Origin: Actinobacillus genomosp. 1
GTDB taxonomy: Bacteria > Pseudomonadota > Gammaproteobacteria > Enterobacterales > Pasteurellaceae
Reading direction: 5' to 3'
Length of the DNA: 64,000 nucleotides
Assembly: GCF_029774175.1 (NCBI RefSeq)
Contig: NZ_CP103834.1
Span: 816,501 to 880,500 of the forward strand
In this document: positions 25,318-34,084 of the stretch, piece by piece
Layout: the number at the start of each line of letters is the position of its first letter
Position numbering within the stretch: the first letter of the stretch is position 1
Made by a program: the position numbers and the translations under genes
Notes under the pieces: generated by a model
What the model was told of the DNA's origin: nothing
The model's input: only the letters and a program-made list of their open reading frames with translations
Databases searched by the model: none

Positions 25318-27294
25318 ATGTTTCAAGACAATCCGTTACTTGCCCAATTAAAACAACAAATTGAGGCGAATAAAGAATATGTGGAAGGCACGGTTAAAGC
25401 CTCGGATAAGGCATTCGGTTTTTTAGAATGTGACAAGAAAAGTTATTTCATTCCGCCAATGGAAATGAAAAAAGTAATGCACGGAGATAAAGTAAAAGCC
25501 GTAGTAAAACGGGAAGGCGACAAAGAACAGGTAGAAATCGACAGCTTACTTGAACCGATGCTTGATCGCTTTATTGCACAAGTGCGTTTTAACAAAGATA
25601 ATAAATTACAACTTATTGTCGATCACCCAAGCATTAAAAATATCATTCCGGCAAATACGCATAAAAAAGTCACTGAAACATTGGAAAGCGGTGACTGGGT
25701 TGTGGCACAGCTTAAAACTCACCCGTTACGTGACGATCGTTTCTTATTTGCTCAAGTCACGCAATTTATCTGTAAAGCGGACGATAATTTCGCTCCGTGG
25801 TGGGTCACATTAGCTCGTCACGAGCAACCCCGTGAACCGGTAGCCAATGAGAAAAGCTATGAATTACACGATGAATTAGAGCGAGAAGATCTGACCTCAC
25901 TCTATTTCACTACGATCGACAGCCCAAGCACGCAAGATATGGACGATGCGTTATACATCGAGCCAATCAAACAAGGCGAAGAACAAACCGGTTGGCGTTT
26001 AATGGTGGCAATTGCCGATCCGACCGCCTATATTCCGGAAAATTCAAATATTGAAAAAGCCGCTCGCCAACGCTGTTTTACCAACTATTTACCGGGCTTC
26101 AATATTCCGATGTTACCTCGTGAGCTGTCAGACGATCTCTGCTCGCTTGTACCAAACGAAAAACGCCCAGCGTTAGTCAGTTATATCGAAACCGATTTAG
26201 CCGGTAATATTATTGGCGATACTCGCTTCGTTTCAGCATGGGTGGAAAGTAAAGCAAAATTAGCTTACGACAGCGTATCAGATTATCTCGAACAGGTGGA
26301 AAATGCGTGGCAACCGGAAAGTGTGGAAACCAAACAACAAATCGATTGGTTATACCAATTTACCCTTGCTCGCATTGAATGGCGTCGTAACAATGCACTA
26401 TTATTTAAAGAATCCGGCGATTACTCATTTGAATTAAATGAAGACGGTTCAGTACGTGATATTCACGTAGAATACCGCCGAATCGCAAATCAAATGATCG
26501 AAGAGTCGATGATCATTGCCAATATTTGCTGTGCGAAATTCTTAGCGGACAATGCTAAAACCGGCGTATTTAATACCCACGCCGGTTTTGATCCGAAAAA
26601 TTTAGAATCAGCGCAAAAATTTTTATTGGATACGTTAGCCACTGACGAGAACCGTGATGCACTTACCGCATTCTATGCGCCGGAAAAACTGGCAACGCTT
26701 GAAGGCTATTGCGAAATGCGTCGTTCAATTGACGAGTTTCCGGAGAAATTCTTAGAGCTTCGTTTACGCCGTTATCTCACTTTTGCCGAGTTTAAATCGG
26801 AAGTTGCGCCTCATCTCGGTTTGGGTATCAGCCATTATGCGACTTGGACATCACCAATTCGTAAATACGGCGATATGGTAAACCATCGCTTAATCAAGCA
26901 AGTATTACTCGGCAAACAGGCGAAAACGGTGGAAGAAAGCATCTTAGTTCGCTTACAAGAAGCTCGCCGTCAAAACCGTTTGGTAGAACGTGATATTGCC
27001 GATTGGCTCTATGCACGTTACCTTTTCCCAATGGTGGAACAAGCGGTCGAATTTGACTGTGAAATTGCAGATGTTTCTCGTGGCGGTGTGCGAGCGAAAG
27101 TGATCGCAAACGGCGCACAAATTTTCGTACCATTCTCAACCATTCACGATAAAAAAGAAGAAATGGAATTCCGTCCGGAAGAAATCGCACTTTACATTAA
27201 AGGCGAAAAAGCTTACCAAATCGGACAGGCGGTTAAAGTCAAACTCACCGAAGTACGTTTAGAAACACGTTCGATTGTGGGGAATATTATCTAA
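25318..27294 (+). CDS. rnb: Exoribonuclease II
   Basis: A 658-residue RNase II, a hydrolytic 3'-5' exonuclease of the RNB family. N-terminal cold-shock-type domains are followed by the RNB catalytic domain with the magnesium-binding motif TIDSPSTQDMDDALYIE (four aspartates), then a C-terminal S1 domain beginning near VEFDCEIADVSRGG. The length is close to E. coli RNase II (644) and shorter than RNase R. A GAGAGA ribosome site precedes the ATG. The leader carries a terminator-like hairpin. Confidence 0.96.
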   Translation: MFQDNPLLAQLKQQIEANKEYVEGTVKASDKAFGFLECDKKSYFIPPMEMKKVMHGDKVKAVVKREGDKEQVEIDSLLEPMLDRFIAQVRFNKDNKLQLIVDHPSIKNIIPANTHKKVTETLESGDWVVAQLKTHPLRDDRFLFAQVTQFICKADDNFAPWWVTLARHEQPREPVANEKSYELHDELEREDLTSLYFTTIDSPSTQDMDDALYIEPIKQGEEQTGWRLMVAIADPTAYIPENSNIEKAARQRCFTNYLPGFNIPMLPRELSDDLCSLVPNEKRPALVSYIETDLAGNIIGDTRFVSAWVESKAKLAYDSVSDYLEQVENAWQPESVETKQQIDWLYQFTLARIEWRRNNALLFKESGDYSFELNEDGSVRDIHVEYRRIANQMIEESMIIANICCAKFLADNAKTGVFNTHAGFDPKNLESAQKFLLDTLATDENRDALTAFYAPEKLATLEGYCEMRRSIDEFPEKFLELRLRRYLTFAEFKSEVAPHLGLGISHYATWTSPIRKYGDMVNHRLIKQVLLGKQAKTVEESILVRLQEARRQNRLVERDIADWLYARYLFPMVEQAVEFDCEIADVSRGGVRAKVIANGAQIFVPFSTIHDKKEEMEFRPEEIALYIKGEKAYQIGQAVKVKLTEVRLETRSIVGNII

Positions 27295-27298
27295 TCGG

Positions 27299-27353
27299 CA
27301 AGCGGTCAAATTTTGGGAATTTTTTGCAAAATTTTCTATAAATTTGACCGCTT
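27299..27353. terminator. Inverted uptake-signal pair after rnb
   Basis: CAAGCGGTCAAATTT at 27299-27313 and AAATTTGACCGCTT at 27340-27353 form an inverted pair five bases after the rnb stop and ahead of yohJ. Confidence 0.65.
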
Positions 27354-27368
27354 ATAGTATGAGGCTTT

Positions 27369-27740
27369 ATGCAAAAGAACATTATCGGCTTTGCTCTTTC
27401 TTTAGCGATTTTATGGGCAATGCTTTATATCGGCAAAGGGTTAAATACGCTCATTCCTATCGGTATTCCGGATAGTATTTGGGGCTTAATTGTCTTATTT
27501 GTTACGCTTATTACAGGCTTAATCAAATTGGAATGGGTACTACCGACAGGACGTTTTCTAAACCGTTATATGCCTCTGGTTTTTCTGCCGATTTGCGTGG
27601 GTATGATTGAATACGGCGAGATTTTAGTTCGTTATTTTTCCTCATTGATTATTTCCAATATCCTCAGCACAATAATTACTATTGTTGTAGTCGGTTGGGT
27701 AGCACAACGCTTATTCAAACATTCGGAGGATAAACAATGA
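27369..27740 (+). CDS. yohJ: YohJ, LrgA/CidA-family membrane protein
   Basis: A 123-residue protein with about four membrane helices and the family signature GIPDSIWGLIVLF followed by PLVFLPICVGMIEYG. It is the LrgA-type partner of the following LrgB-type gene and overlaps it by four bases (ATGA). Gram-positive LrgAB/CidAB are holin-like or metabolite transport systems; the role in gamma-proteobacteria is not settled. An earlier frame-shifted ORF at this place is a shadow. Confidence 0.9.
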   Translation: MQKNIIGFALSLAILWAMLYIGKGLNTLIPIGIPDSIWGLIVLFVTLITGLIKLEWVLPTGRFLNRYMPLVFLPICVGMIEYGEILVRYFSSLIISNILSTIITIVVVGWVAQRLFKHSEDKQ

Positions 27741-28423
27741 TTTATCTTTACTCCGTACTAACGGTCGTTGCATTTTTTCTGAGTGTGAAACTCAGCAAAA
27801 AATTAGCGATTTCGTTACTAAATCCTTTTTTATTAACGCTATTATTACTGGTCGCAATCTTAGTCATTTTTCAAATACCGTATAAAGACTATCAGCAAGG
27901 TACTTCTCCGCTCAGCCATTTCCTAGGCTTAGCGATTGTAGCCCTTGCGATCCCGCTTTATGAGCAATTTCCACAAATCCGCCAACGTTGGAAGGCAATT
28001 AGTTTTATTCTGTTGCTCGGTACGCTGGTTTCAATGTGTAGCGGAATGGTATTAGCCCTATTATTGGGTGGTTCGCAAGATATTGTTGCCGCATTAATGC
28101 CTAAATCGGTAACTATGCCGCTTGCTTTAGTAATTACCGATGAAATCGGCGGAGAATCCGCTTTAAGTGCGGTAGGTGTAATGGTGGCGGGCTTATTGGG
28201 AGCGGTATTAGGTGTGCCGGTACTAAAACTTGCTCACATTACCAATCCGCAAGCAATTGGTATAAGTTTAGGTATCGCTTCTCACGCACTCGGTACGGCG
28301 CGTTGTATGGAAATAAATGCAAAATCAGCAAGTTATAGTTCATTAGCGTTAGTGATCTGCGGTTTGCTTTCGTCATTTATCGCACCACCAATTTTCCATT
28401 TCGCAGTAAAATGGTTGATGTAA
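27737..28423 (+). CDS. yohK: YohK, LrgB-family membrane protein
   Basis: A 228-residue polytopic membrane protein. The family motifs MPKSVTMPLALVITDEIGG and the GIASHALGTARCMEI region are intact. It is the obligate partner of yohJ, with which it overlaps. Homologues in plants and bacteria are linked to glycolate or pyruvate transport and to cell lysis control; which applies here cannot be inferred. apaH follows 27 bases later on the same strand. Confidence 0.91.
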   Translation: MIYLYSVLTVVAFFLSVKLSKKLAISLLNPFLLTLLLLVAILVIFQIPYKDYQQGTSPLSHFLGLAIVALAIPLYEQFPQIRQRWKAISFILLLGTLVSMCSGMVLALLLGGSQDIVAALMPKSVTMPLALVITDEIGGESALSAVGVMVAGLLGAVLGVPVLKLAHITNPQAIGISLGIASHALGTARCMEINAKSASYSSLALVICGLLSSFIAPPIFHFAVKWLM

Positions 28424-28450
28424 TTTTTATTTATAACCTGAGAGGATATG

Positions 28451-29263
28451 ATGGCAACCTATATTGTTGGTGATTTACACGGCTGCTTTGATGAATTACA
28501 ACTATTACTTAAGCAAGTTAATTATAATCCGAAGCAAGATGAACTCTTATTAACCGGTGACCTTGTTGCCCGTGGTGCAAAATCATTAGAATGTTTGCGC
28601 TTTGTGAAAGATCCGCAAAATAATGCTAAAACCATTTTAGGTAATCACGACCTGCATCTGCTTGCTACTCTACTCGGCATCAAAAAAGTCAAACCGAATG
28701 ATAAGGTTGATGCGATTTTCGAAGCGGAAGATCGTTCGGAATTACAAAATTGGCTGAGAAATCAACCACTGCTTATTAAGCACTCGAAATATGGCTTTTT
28801 ATTAGCTCACGCCGGCATCAGCCCTGAATGGAACTTAGCGGAAACTATCGCTTGTGCCAGAGAAGCGGAAGCCGTTTTACAAAGTGATAATTATGCCGAC
28901 TATATCGCCCAAATGTATGAAAATACGCCGGATCATTGGTCTGCCGAATGGCAAGGTATCGAACGTTGGCGATATATTATTAATGTCTTTACCCGTATGC
29001 GTTTTTGCTATGCCGACAAGCGGTTGGACTTTGCCTGTAAATTACCGGTTGAAGAAGCACCAAACGAATTAAAACCTTGGTTTGAATTAGATAATCCGTT
29101 ATTTAATCAACAAGAGATTATTTTCGGTCACTGGGCGAGTTTAATGGGCAAAGCCGACAAACCGAATATCTATGCCTTAGATACCGGCTGTGCATGGGGC
29201 AACCACCTAACCATGATCCGTTGGGAAGACAAACAAATTTTCACCCAAGAACGCTTAAAATAG
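28451..29263 (+). CDS. apaH: Diadenosine tetraphosphatase
   Basis: A 270-residue symmetrical Ap4A hydrolase that yields two ADP. The metallophosphoesterase motifs are GDLHGCFDE, LTGDLVARG and LGNHDLHLL, with IIFGHWASLMG and ALDTGCAWGN near the C terminus. ATG codons occur in tandem at 28448 and 28451; the second is better spaced from the AGAGG site and gives the family start MATYIVGDLHG. ApaH also removes Np4 caps from RNA in E. coli. It is the last chromosomal gene before tRNA-Val and the island. Confidence 0.95.
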   Translation: MATYIVGDLHGCFDELQLLLKQVNYNPKQDELLLTGDLVARGAKSLECLRFVKDPQNNAKTILGNHDLHLLATLLGIKKVKPNDKVDAIFEAEDRSELQNWLRNQPLLIKHSKYGFLLAHAGISPEWNLAETIACAREAEAVLQSDNYADYIAQMYENTPDHWSAEWQGIERWRYIINVFTRMRFCYADKRLDFACKLPVEEAPNELKPWFELDNPLFNQQEIIFGHWASLMGKADKPNIYALDTGCAWGNHLTMIRWEDKQIFTQERLK

Positions 29264-29326
29264 AATCAAACGAAATATGAAGCCTTGCTATCCTTTATAT
29301 TTTCCATTAGAATTTATCTCAATTAT

Positions 29327-29403
29327 GCGACTATAGCTCAGTTGGTTAGAGCACCACCTTGACATGGTGGGGGTCACTGGTTCGAGTCCAGCTAGTCGCA
29401 CCA
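29327..29403 (+). tRNA. tRNA-Val (anticodon GAC), island integration site
   Basis: A 77-nt tRNA with acceptor stem GCGACTA/TAGTCGC, anticodon stem CCACC/GGTGG around TTGACAT (anticodon GAC), T arm GGTTCGAGTCC and encoded CCA. The integrase gene begins 200 bases downstream. The last 15 bases are the presumed attachment core, so the gene stays intact after insertion. Confidence 0.97.
29389..29403 (+). other. attL core (3' end of tRNA-Val)
   Basis: CAGCTAGTCGCACCA forms the last 15 bases of tRNA-Val and recurs with one base missing at 44525-44538. Confidence 0.6.
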
Positions 29404-29415
29404 CTTTACCCCATT

Positions 29416-29472
29416 AAAGCCCATCATAACCGCTCAAAAATAACGTTAGAGCCTTGTTATATGGGCTTTTTT
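29416..29472 (+). terminator. Island-supplied terminator for tRNA-Val
   Basis: AAAGCCCAT at 29416-29424 pairs with ATGGGCTTT at 29461-29469, with an inner ATAAC/GTTAT stem, and a T6 run that starts within the outer stem. It lies 13 bases past the tRNA and inside the island. Confidence 0.65.
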
Positions 29473-29524
29473 AGTACCTTTTGCTTATCGTACCCCCTCA
29501 CATTAAATCGTATTAAAACGCCTT

Positions 29525-29550
29525 TTTATGTAACACGTTTTGTAACACAC
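29525..29550 (+). repeat. Left integrase arm-type repeat
   Basis: A 26-base sequence built of two TGTAACACG-type units (TTTATGTAACACG then TTTGTAACACAC). It recurs in direct orientation at 44441-44466 with one mismatch. A third, inverted unit (CGTGTTACA) is at 29569-29577. Position near each att core suggests integrase or excisionase arm sites. Confidence 0.65.
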
Positions 29551-29604
29551 TGATAAAATGAAAAATAGCGTGTTACAAAAAACCTAAAAAGCAAGGTGGA
29601 ATCT

Positions 29605-30825
29605 ATGCCTAAAATCGTTAAACCTCTCAATAATACCGAAGTAGAAAAAGCCAAAATCAAACCGGCAGAATATTCCCTATCTGATGGTTACGGGCTGTAT
29701 TTAAGAGTTAAGCCCTCTAAGGTAAAAACGTGGATATTTAACTATCAAGAACCGATTACCAAAAGAAGAACTAACCTCACTATCGGAGATTATCCGGCGA
29801 TTTCCATTGCGGAAGCCCGTACTATTCGTGAAGAATACCGTGCGTTACTAGCAAAAGGAATCGATCCTAAAGCTCATAAAGAAGAACAAGAAAGGCAACA
29901 GGCAGAACAAAACGATAATACGTTTTTAAAACTGGCCCAGCTTTGGAAAGAGAAAAGAAGTAAAGAGGTTGAACCGCTTACTATGGCAAAGAATTGGGCT
30001 AGACTGGAAAATCATTTATTCCCCGTATTAGGGCATTACGCCATAGATAAAATCACGCCGCCAATACTTATAAAAGCGGTTAAACCTCTAAATGATAAGG
30101 GAATCAACGATACGTTACACCGTATTCTAAACTTGGCGAATCAGATTCTAAATTATGGCGTTACCGTAGGCGTATTACCTTTTAACGCTTGCCAAAACGT
30201 AAGCGACGCATACCATAAAGAAGCACAAACGCACCACCCAGCAATCAAGCCAAGTGAATTACCAAAATTAATAGCGGACTTCCAAAACTCAAATAGGGAT
30301 TTTCTGACGAAAGTTCTTTTCAAATGGCAATTACTTTCTATGGTTCGACCGGCGGAAGCAGTAAGTATAGAATGGGCCGAAATTGATTTTGATAAAAATC
30401 TTTGGTTTATACCGGCTGAAAAAATGAAGAAAACACGTAAGGGACAATTTCCTCATACGGTGCCGCTATCATCGCAAATGCTTAAAATTTTGGAAAGCCT
30501 ACGCCCTATCACCGGCGTAAATAAATTTGTATTTCCACATTATAGCCAACCGAATAAATCAATGAGTAAAGAAACGATAACCAACGCACTAAGAAAAATT
30601 GGCTATCAAGGCATCCAAGATTCCCACGGTTTACGATCTATCGCTAGAACATATTTAGAAGAGCAAGCCGTAGATTTTAGGGCGGCAGAAAGTTGCCTTG
30701 CTCACAGAATAGGAAATGAAACTAGCCAAGCATACAACCGTGCGGAATATATCGAACTAAGGCGGCCATTAATGCAGCTTTGGGGAGATTATTGCGAATC
30801 TTGCGGAATGGATTTAAGTTTCTAA
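29605..30825 (+). CDS. int: P4-type tyrosine integrase
   Basis: A 406-residue tyrosine recombinase. The N-terminal arm-binding domain has LSDGYGLYLRVKPS and TLGDYP-like LTIGDYPAIS. The catalytic residues are R248 (SMVRPAEAVSIEW), H341-x-x-R344 (DSHGLRSIAR), H367 (LAHRIG) and Y377 (SQAYNRAEY). It should integrate the island at the tRNA-Val 3' end, with the gene reading away from the tRNA. The ATG at 29605 has an AAGGTGG ribosome site, so the upstream in-frame GTG at 29596 is probably not used. It is the only plus-strand gene of the island. Confidence 0.95.
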   Translation: MPKIVKPLNNTEVEKAKIKPAEYSLSDGYGLYLRVKPSKVKTWIFNYQEPITKRRTNLTIGDYPAISIAEARTIREEYRALLAKGIDPKAHKEEQERQQAEQNDNTFLKLAQLWKEKRSKEVEPLTMAKNWARLENHLFPVLGHYAIDKITPPILIKAVKPLNDKGINDTLHRILNLANQILNYGVTVGVLPFNACQNVSDAYHKEAQTHHPAIKPSELPKLIADFQNSNRDFLTKVLFKWQLLSMVRPAEAVSIEWAEIDFDKNLWFIPAEKMKKTRKGQFPHTVPLSSQMLKILESLRPITGVNKFVFPHYSQPNKSMSKETITNALRKIGYQGIQDSHGLRSIARTYLEEQAVDFRAAESCLAHRIGNETSQAYNRAEYIELRRPLMQLWGDYCESCGMDLSF

Positions 30826-30857
30826 TAATGCCTATGAAAAACTTTTTTATATGTTTT

Positions 30858-30963
30858 GGTGTCCACCTGTTCACTTTTGAAATTTTCTTTTACGAATCAA
30901 TAAGTTAAGTAATTAACACTTAGATTTAAGTCTTCACTAAGTACTCACATTTTTGTGAAGACA
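30858..30963. repeat. Candidate iteron cluster, left end
   Basis: The gap between int and the helicase holds several GTGAA-type repeats: the reverse complement of AGTGAACAGG near 30867-30876, AAGTCTTCACTAAGT at 30928-30942, AGTACTCAC at 30940-30948 and GTGAAGACA at 30955-30963. The 15-base unit recurs inverted at 44297-44311. P4 replication uses GGTGAACAG-type iterons bound by its alpha protein, so an origin or partner site is plausible. Confidence 0.45.
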
Positions 30964-30966
30964 TAT

Positions 30967-30993
30967 AAAAAAAGCGGGCTTATCACCCGCTTT
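30967..30993 (-). terminator. Terminator after the helicase gene
   Basis: AAAGCGGG and CCCGCTTT pair around CTTATCA; on the minus strand seven U residues follow. It lies just past the helicase stop at 30996. Confidence 0.88.
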
Positions 30994-30995
30994 CC

Positions 30996-32798
30996 TTAGT
31001 TTAAAATCTCATTTCTAAATCTATCAAAATCCTTGAAATGAACATTTGTTCGCACTCCTTTATTAGTCTCTTTCTTTATAAAATCATATTTATTCCCATT
31101 TTGTTTTAAAGCTTGCTCAATGCCGGCTACAAAGGTATTTAGCCCTAATTTTTGTATATTCATTGCCATTGTATAAGCCAAATATGCTGGGTAAATATGT
31201 GTTCTACATCTATCCAAGCCCGTCTTATTCGAACCAACACAAAGCCCATTCATTTCCTTCGTAGTGTAGAAATGTCCAAAGAAATCCGTAAGCGGATCGG
31301 ATAGTTTTTTGACTTCTAAGGCTTCTTGGCTATTCATTTGTGTATTTAAGGCTTTTTTTGCCTCTAACGAATCAGGAAATGTATCCAGCACTTTTCGAAT
31401 AATGCCGCCAACCTCAAGCGTTATTTTCTCCGTAAAGGTAGGATCACGCTCACTTTCTGGAACCACCTTTTTAAAATCAAAAATTACTCGCCTACGATCT
31501 ACCCCTCCGGCTCGTTCAGTAAACCTACAAGGCTCATTATTGATAAGCATAATTAAAGCGGTAATCTTGGTAAAAAATGGCTTCTTATGTTTCGGATTGA
31601 CTCGCAATAAATCACCACCACTAATTGTTTTTAATCCGCCACCATTTCCCCCATATTTTGATTGTTCAGGGCAAAGAATAAGCGTTTTATCCTCAAAGCC
31701 CTCTAAATCTTTCGCATTATCAAAATCTTCTAACTTGGCGGATATCGTATTCCGCTCGCCGGCTAATAATGTAGCAATATTCGCAAAAACAGATTTACCG
31801 CTACCGCCTTTCCCGGTAACTTCGAAAAATATTTGCCAGTTATAGCGATTGGTTAAAATCGCATATAAAGCGGCTAAAATATTTCTCGCTTTGTCTTGAT
31901 TGCCATCTGATACAAAATTCAGCCACTTATCAAAGTGCGGCGTATTTGTTGCCTGTTCATCATAATTATGTGGAATACAAGCGGTTAGCCAATTTAACCG
32001 GTTATGCGGTTTAAATTCCAAGGTATTTCGATTTAATACTCCATTATCAAAGGCGATTAAATCGCAAGGCATTTCGCCCATTCTCGGTAATTGGGCCTTT
32101 AATGTATTAATAAGCCGATCTATTGTGCTATCGCTGTACCCTAGTTCACACTCATCAAAAAATTGAACTGCTCTTTCTTCTAAATCATCATTTTCTTGCT
32201 GTTTCCACGTTTTCCCGTCATAAGCATAAATTTCACGGCTACCACGACGTAAAGCCATATCTAAACCTAACCATTTTTGGAAAGCTCGTGATTTTTCATT
32301 AGTACGATCATTTTCCTTAATTTTAGGCGGTTCTACCGCCATTTCTGATAATAGTCGGGCATCATCTTCATTACGTAAGCGTTGAATATGACCACTCCAA
32401 TTCTCGATTAAATCTAGTTCACTTGAGAATAAAGTAACCACTTTGGCATTAGTCATCTTCGCAATATTTAAACAAATTGCCGTCTTCTGATTACTAGTGA
32501 GTTCGCCGCATTGAATAAATTTAATGGCGGTTTGCTCTTTATCTGCGATACGTGTTTTTACAATGTTTTCAAGCGTATCACCGCCAAGAATTACAGGCGA
32601 TTGATCATAGGGCTGGGTAATTGTGCCGGTATTAGTGGTGAAAATATCTATTTTCAAGCCGTCCACCATCATTCGCCACGCTACGCCCTCGCCTTTATTC
32701 CAAGTTTCCCACGCCTTGGAACCGGCTAATACAATCAGATCAGAAAAATATTGTTTATTCCACGGCTCTTTTAAAAAGGGTGCGTTAGTGAGTTTCAT
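30996..32798 (-). CDS. P4-alpha-like SF3 replicative helicase
   Basis: A 600-residue phage/satellite replication protein. The superfamily 3 helicase domain has Walker A GKGGSGKS (residues 329-336), a B-motif region KTLILCPEQS (371-380), sensor IMLINNEP (416-423) and arginine finger GVDRRR (432-437). The C-terminal part would bind the origin. P4 alpha (777 residues) also has an N-terminal primase with an EGYATA motif. No such motif or zinc ribbon is seen here, so this may be helicase-only or use a divergent N-terminal domain. It overlaps the preceding gene by 14 bases and ends at a strong terminator. Confidence 0.85.
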   Translation of the reverse strand: MKLTNAPFLKEPWNKQYFSDLIVLAGSKAWETWNKGEGVAWRMMVDGLKIDIFTTNTGTITQPYDQSPVILGGDTLENIVKTRIADKEQTAIKFIQCGELTSNQKTAICLNIAKMTNAKVVTLFSSELDLIENWSGHIQRLRNEDDARLLSEMAVEPPKIKENDRTNEKSRAFQKWLGLDMALRRGSREIYAYDGKTWKQQENDDLEERAVQFFDECELGYSDSTIDRLINTLKAQLPRMGEMPCDLIAFDNGVLNRNTLEFKPHNRLNWLTACIPHNYDEQATNTPHFDKWLNFVSDGNQDKARNILAALYAILTNRYNWQIFFEVTGKGGSGKSVFANIATLLAGERNTISAKLEDFDNAKDLEGFEDKTLILCPEQSKYGGNGGGLKTISGGDLLRVNPKHKKPFFTKITALIMLINNEPCRFTERAGGVDRRRVIFDFKKVVPESERDPTFTEKITLEVGGIIRKVLDTFPDSLEAKKALNTQMNSQEALEVKKLSDPLTDFFGHFYTTKEMNGLCVGSNKTGLDRCRTHIYPAYLAYTMAMNIQKLGLNTFVAGIEQALKQNGNKYDFIKKETNKGVRTNVHFKDFDRFRNEILN

Positions 32799-33210
32799 AG
32801 AAAGCCCCTGTATTTACGCTACGATCAAACATAGCCAGACGCATATCAATTACACTTTGAATAGCGTATAAGTCTTTTACTAACGAATTAATTAGCCCTA
32901 GCTTTAACATACTATCGACTAATTCCTCATTAGTGACTAATTTAGCTAATTCCGTAGGGTCTAAACTTGGCGGCGTAGGGGCAAGTTCTAACAAATGACG
33001 AGAAATAGTCGATAATTCATCATAGAACGCTTTCAATGATGGAATCTGTTCATCCGGATGATTTATAAACTGCTCGCCTAATACCCTTAGTGCTGTACTA
33101 AAATAGGGAACTACGGAATCATCTGTCTGTTTAAGAAGATTTTCATAGGCAATAGAAATCGCCTTGAGTTCCACGGCGTTTAAGGGTGAATAATCTAATT
33201 TTTTATTCAT
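32785..33210 (-). CDS. Hypothetical satellite protein upstream of helicase
   Basis: A 141-residue acidic, mostly helical protein that I do not recognise. It contains LNAVELKAISIAYENLL near the start and a DMRLAMFDR segment near the end; no membrane helices or cysteines. Its 3' end overlaps the helicase start by 14 bases and its own start is nine bases past the Ash/Icd-like frame. That places it in the replication operon; a role in replication or its regulation is a guess from position. Confidence 0.7.
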   Translation of the reverse strand: MNKKLDYSPLNAVELKAISIAYENLLKQTDDSVVPYFSTALRVLGEQFINHPDEQIPSLKAFYDELSTISRHLLELAPTPPSLDPTELAKLVTNEELVDSMLKLGLINSLVKDLYAIQSVIDMRLAMFDRSVNTGAFYETH

Positions 33211-33219
33211 CTTTACCCC

Positions 33220-33996
33220 CTAAACACTCATTTCTTCTAATTCGGATAAGGCTTTGTCCATTAACTCCGCCACGCCTTCAAGTGCTACACCATAATCTAT
33301 AGGCTCTTCATAATTAGATTGGCTCATAATCCGAATGATAGAAAGTACTTGCCATAACTGGCTACGAGATTTTTTAATTGTTTGAATATCTTCCGCCGTT
33401 AGGGTTGGGTTGGCTTGTGGTTTAACTGCTTGATTACGCATAGATTCCCCCTTTCGTGTTGATACGGGCGAATAATACAGCGTGCGAACAAATGCTTCTT
33501 GCTCGTTGCGTGCGTGTACAGTGATTTTTAGGCGTTTTTCGCCTAGTGTGATGAATTTGAATAGCATTGCTAATAGTCCTTTAGTAAATTTTGCTGGACT
33601 ATCGCTAACACTTCTCACGGTGTAGGGCGATAGCGTGTAACGGGGTGAGAAAACTGCTACCAAAGGAGAACAGCCAAGGGCGATACCTTGCCCGCTACAC
33701 GCTACCATAGATAGAATTTGGGTGTGTCCAGATTTGGGCGTACCTAATTCATAATGACGCTCTGAACCTCTAAGGGTTTCTAGGCGTTCTTTGGGTGTGT
33801 GTAAGCCACAAACAAAAAAAGCACGATTCTTCGGCGTGCTAATAATGTTCGCCTTTGGTAAATAATTCGAGTTCTCACGCTCGGTTGTAGATTTTGCTAC
33901 AACATTGTGAAATGTATTAAAAATCTGACCGCTTGTAAAGCTCTTTTCTTGTGAAAAAATTTCACATTGTTTATAATATTCTTGATTTAAATTCAT
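33220..33996 (-). CDS. Ash/Icd-like reading frame over immunity-type RNA
   Basis: A 258-residue frame with a patchwork composition. Its middle has KSGHTQILSMVACSGQGIAL, and FKFITLGEKRLKITVHARNE follows; these resemble Ash/Icd-like proteins annotated in P4-type satellites and prophages (host cell division inhibitor-like). The C-terminal 80 residues are helical and different in character. The DNA beneath residues 50-135 contains an intrinsic terminator and several mutually pairing segments, so the region may act mainly as RNA. The ATG at 33994-33996 has an AAGAGGA ribosome site. Function unproven. Confidence 0.6.
   Translation of the reverse strand: MNLNQEYYKQCEIFSQEKSFTSGQIFNTFHNVVAKSTTERENSNYLPKANIISTPKNRAFFVCGLHTPKERLETLRGSERHYELGTPKSGHTQILSMVACSGQGIALGCSPLVAVFSPRYTLSPYTVRSVSDSPAKFTKGLLAMLFKFITLGEKRLKITVHARNEQEAFVRTLYYSPVSTRKGESMRNQAVKPQANPTLTAEDIQTIKKSRSQLWQVLSIIRIMSQSNYEEPIDYGVALEGVAELMDKALSELEEMSV
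33599..33840 (-). ncRNA. Possible P4 CI/C4-type regulatory RNA region
   Basis: On the minus strand an intrinsic terminator (AGCACG/CGTGCT plus U8, 33813-33840) lies within the coding frame. Downstream are pairing segments: TAGCGTGTA (33696-33704) with TACACGCTA (33631-33639), CAAGG/CCTTG (33675-33690) inside that stem, and a competing GCGATAG/CTATCGC pair (33599-33633). ACACACCCAAA is repeated twice. This layout is like P4 immunity, where a small structured RNA causes early termination. No sequence match to a known RNA was tested. Confidence 0.4.
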
Positions 33997-34030
33997 TTTG
34001 ATATTCCTCTTAATGGATTTTTCAGTTCAG

Positions 34031-34069
34031 AAAAAAAGCCGTTAGCAGTCGCTTGCCGACGGCTTTTTT
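34031..34069 (-). terminator. Terminator between regulatory and replication genes
   Basis: AAAAGCCGT and ACGGCTTTT pair across a 14-16 base loop, with A and T tracts on both sides. It lies after the gene ending at 34085 and before the Ash/Icd-like frame, so the alpA transcript would stop or be controlled here. Confidence 0.75.
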
Positions 34070-34084
34070 ATTGGTTACCTAGGA

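Noticed and set aside
33220..33996. Frameshifted pseudogene
   Set aside because: The composition is patchy, but the frame is fully open with a good ribosome site, and similar frames occur in other satellites over structured RNA.
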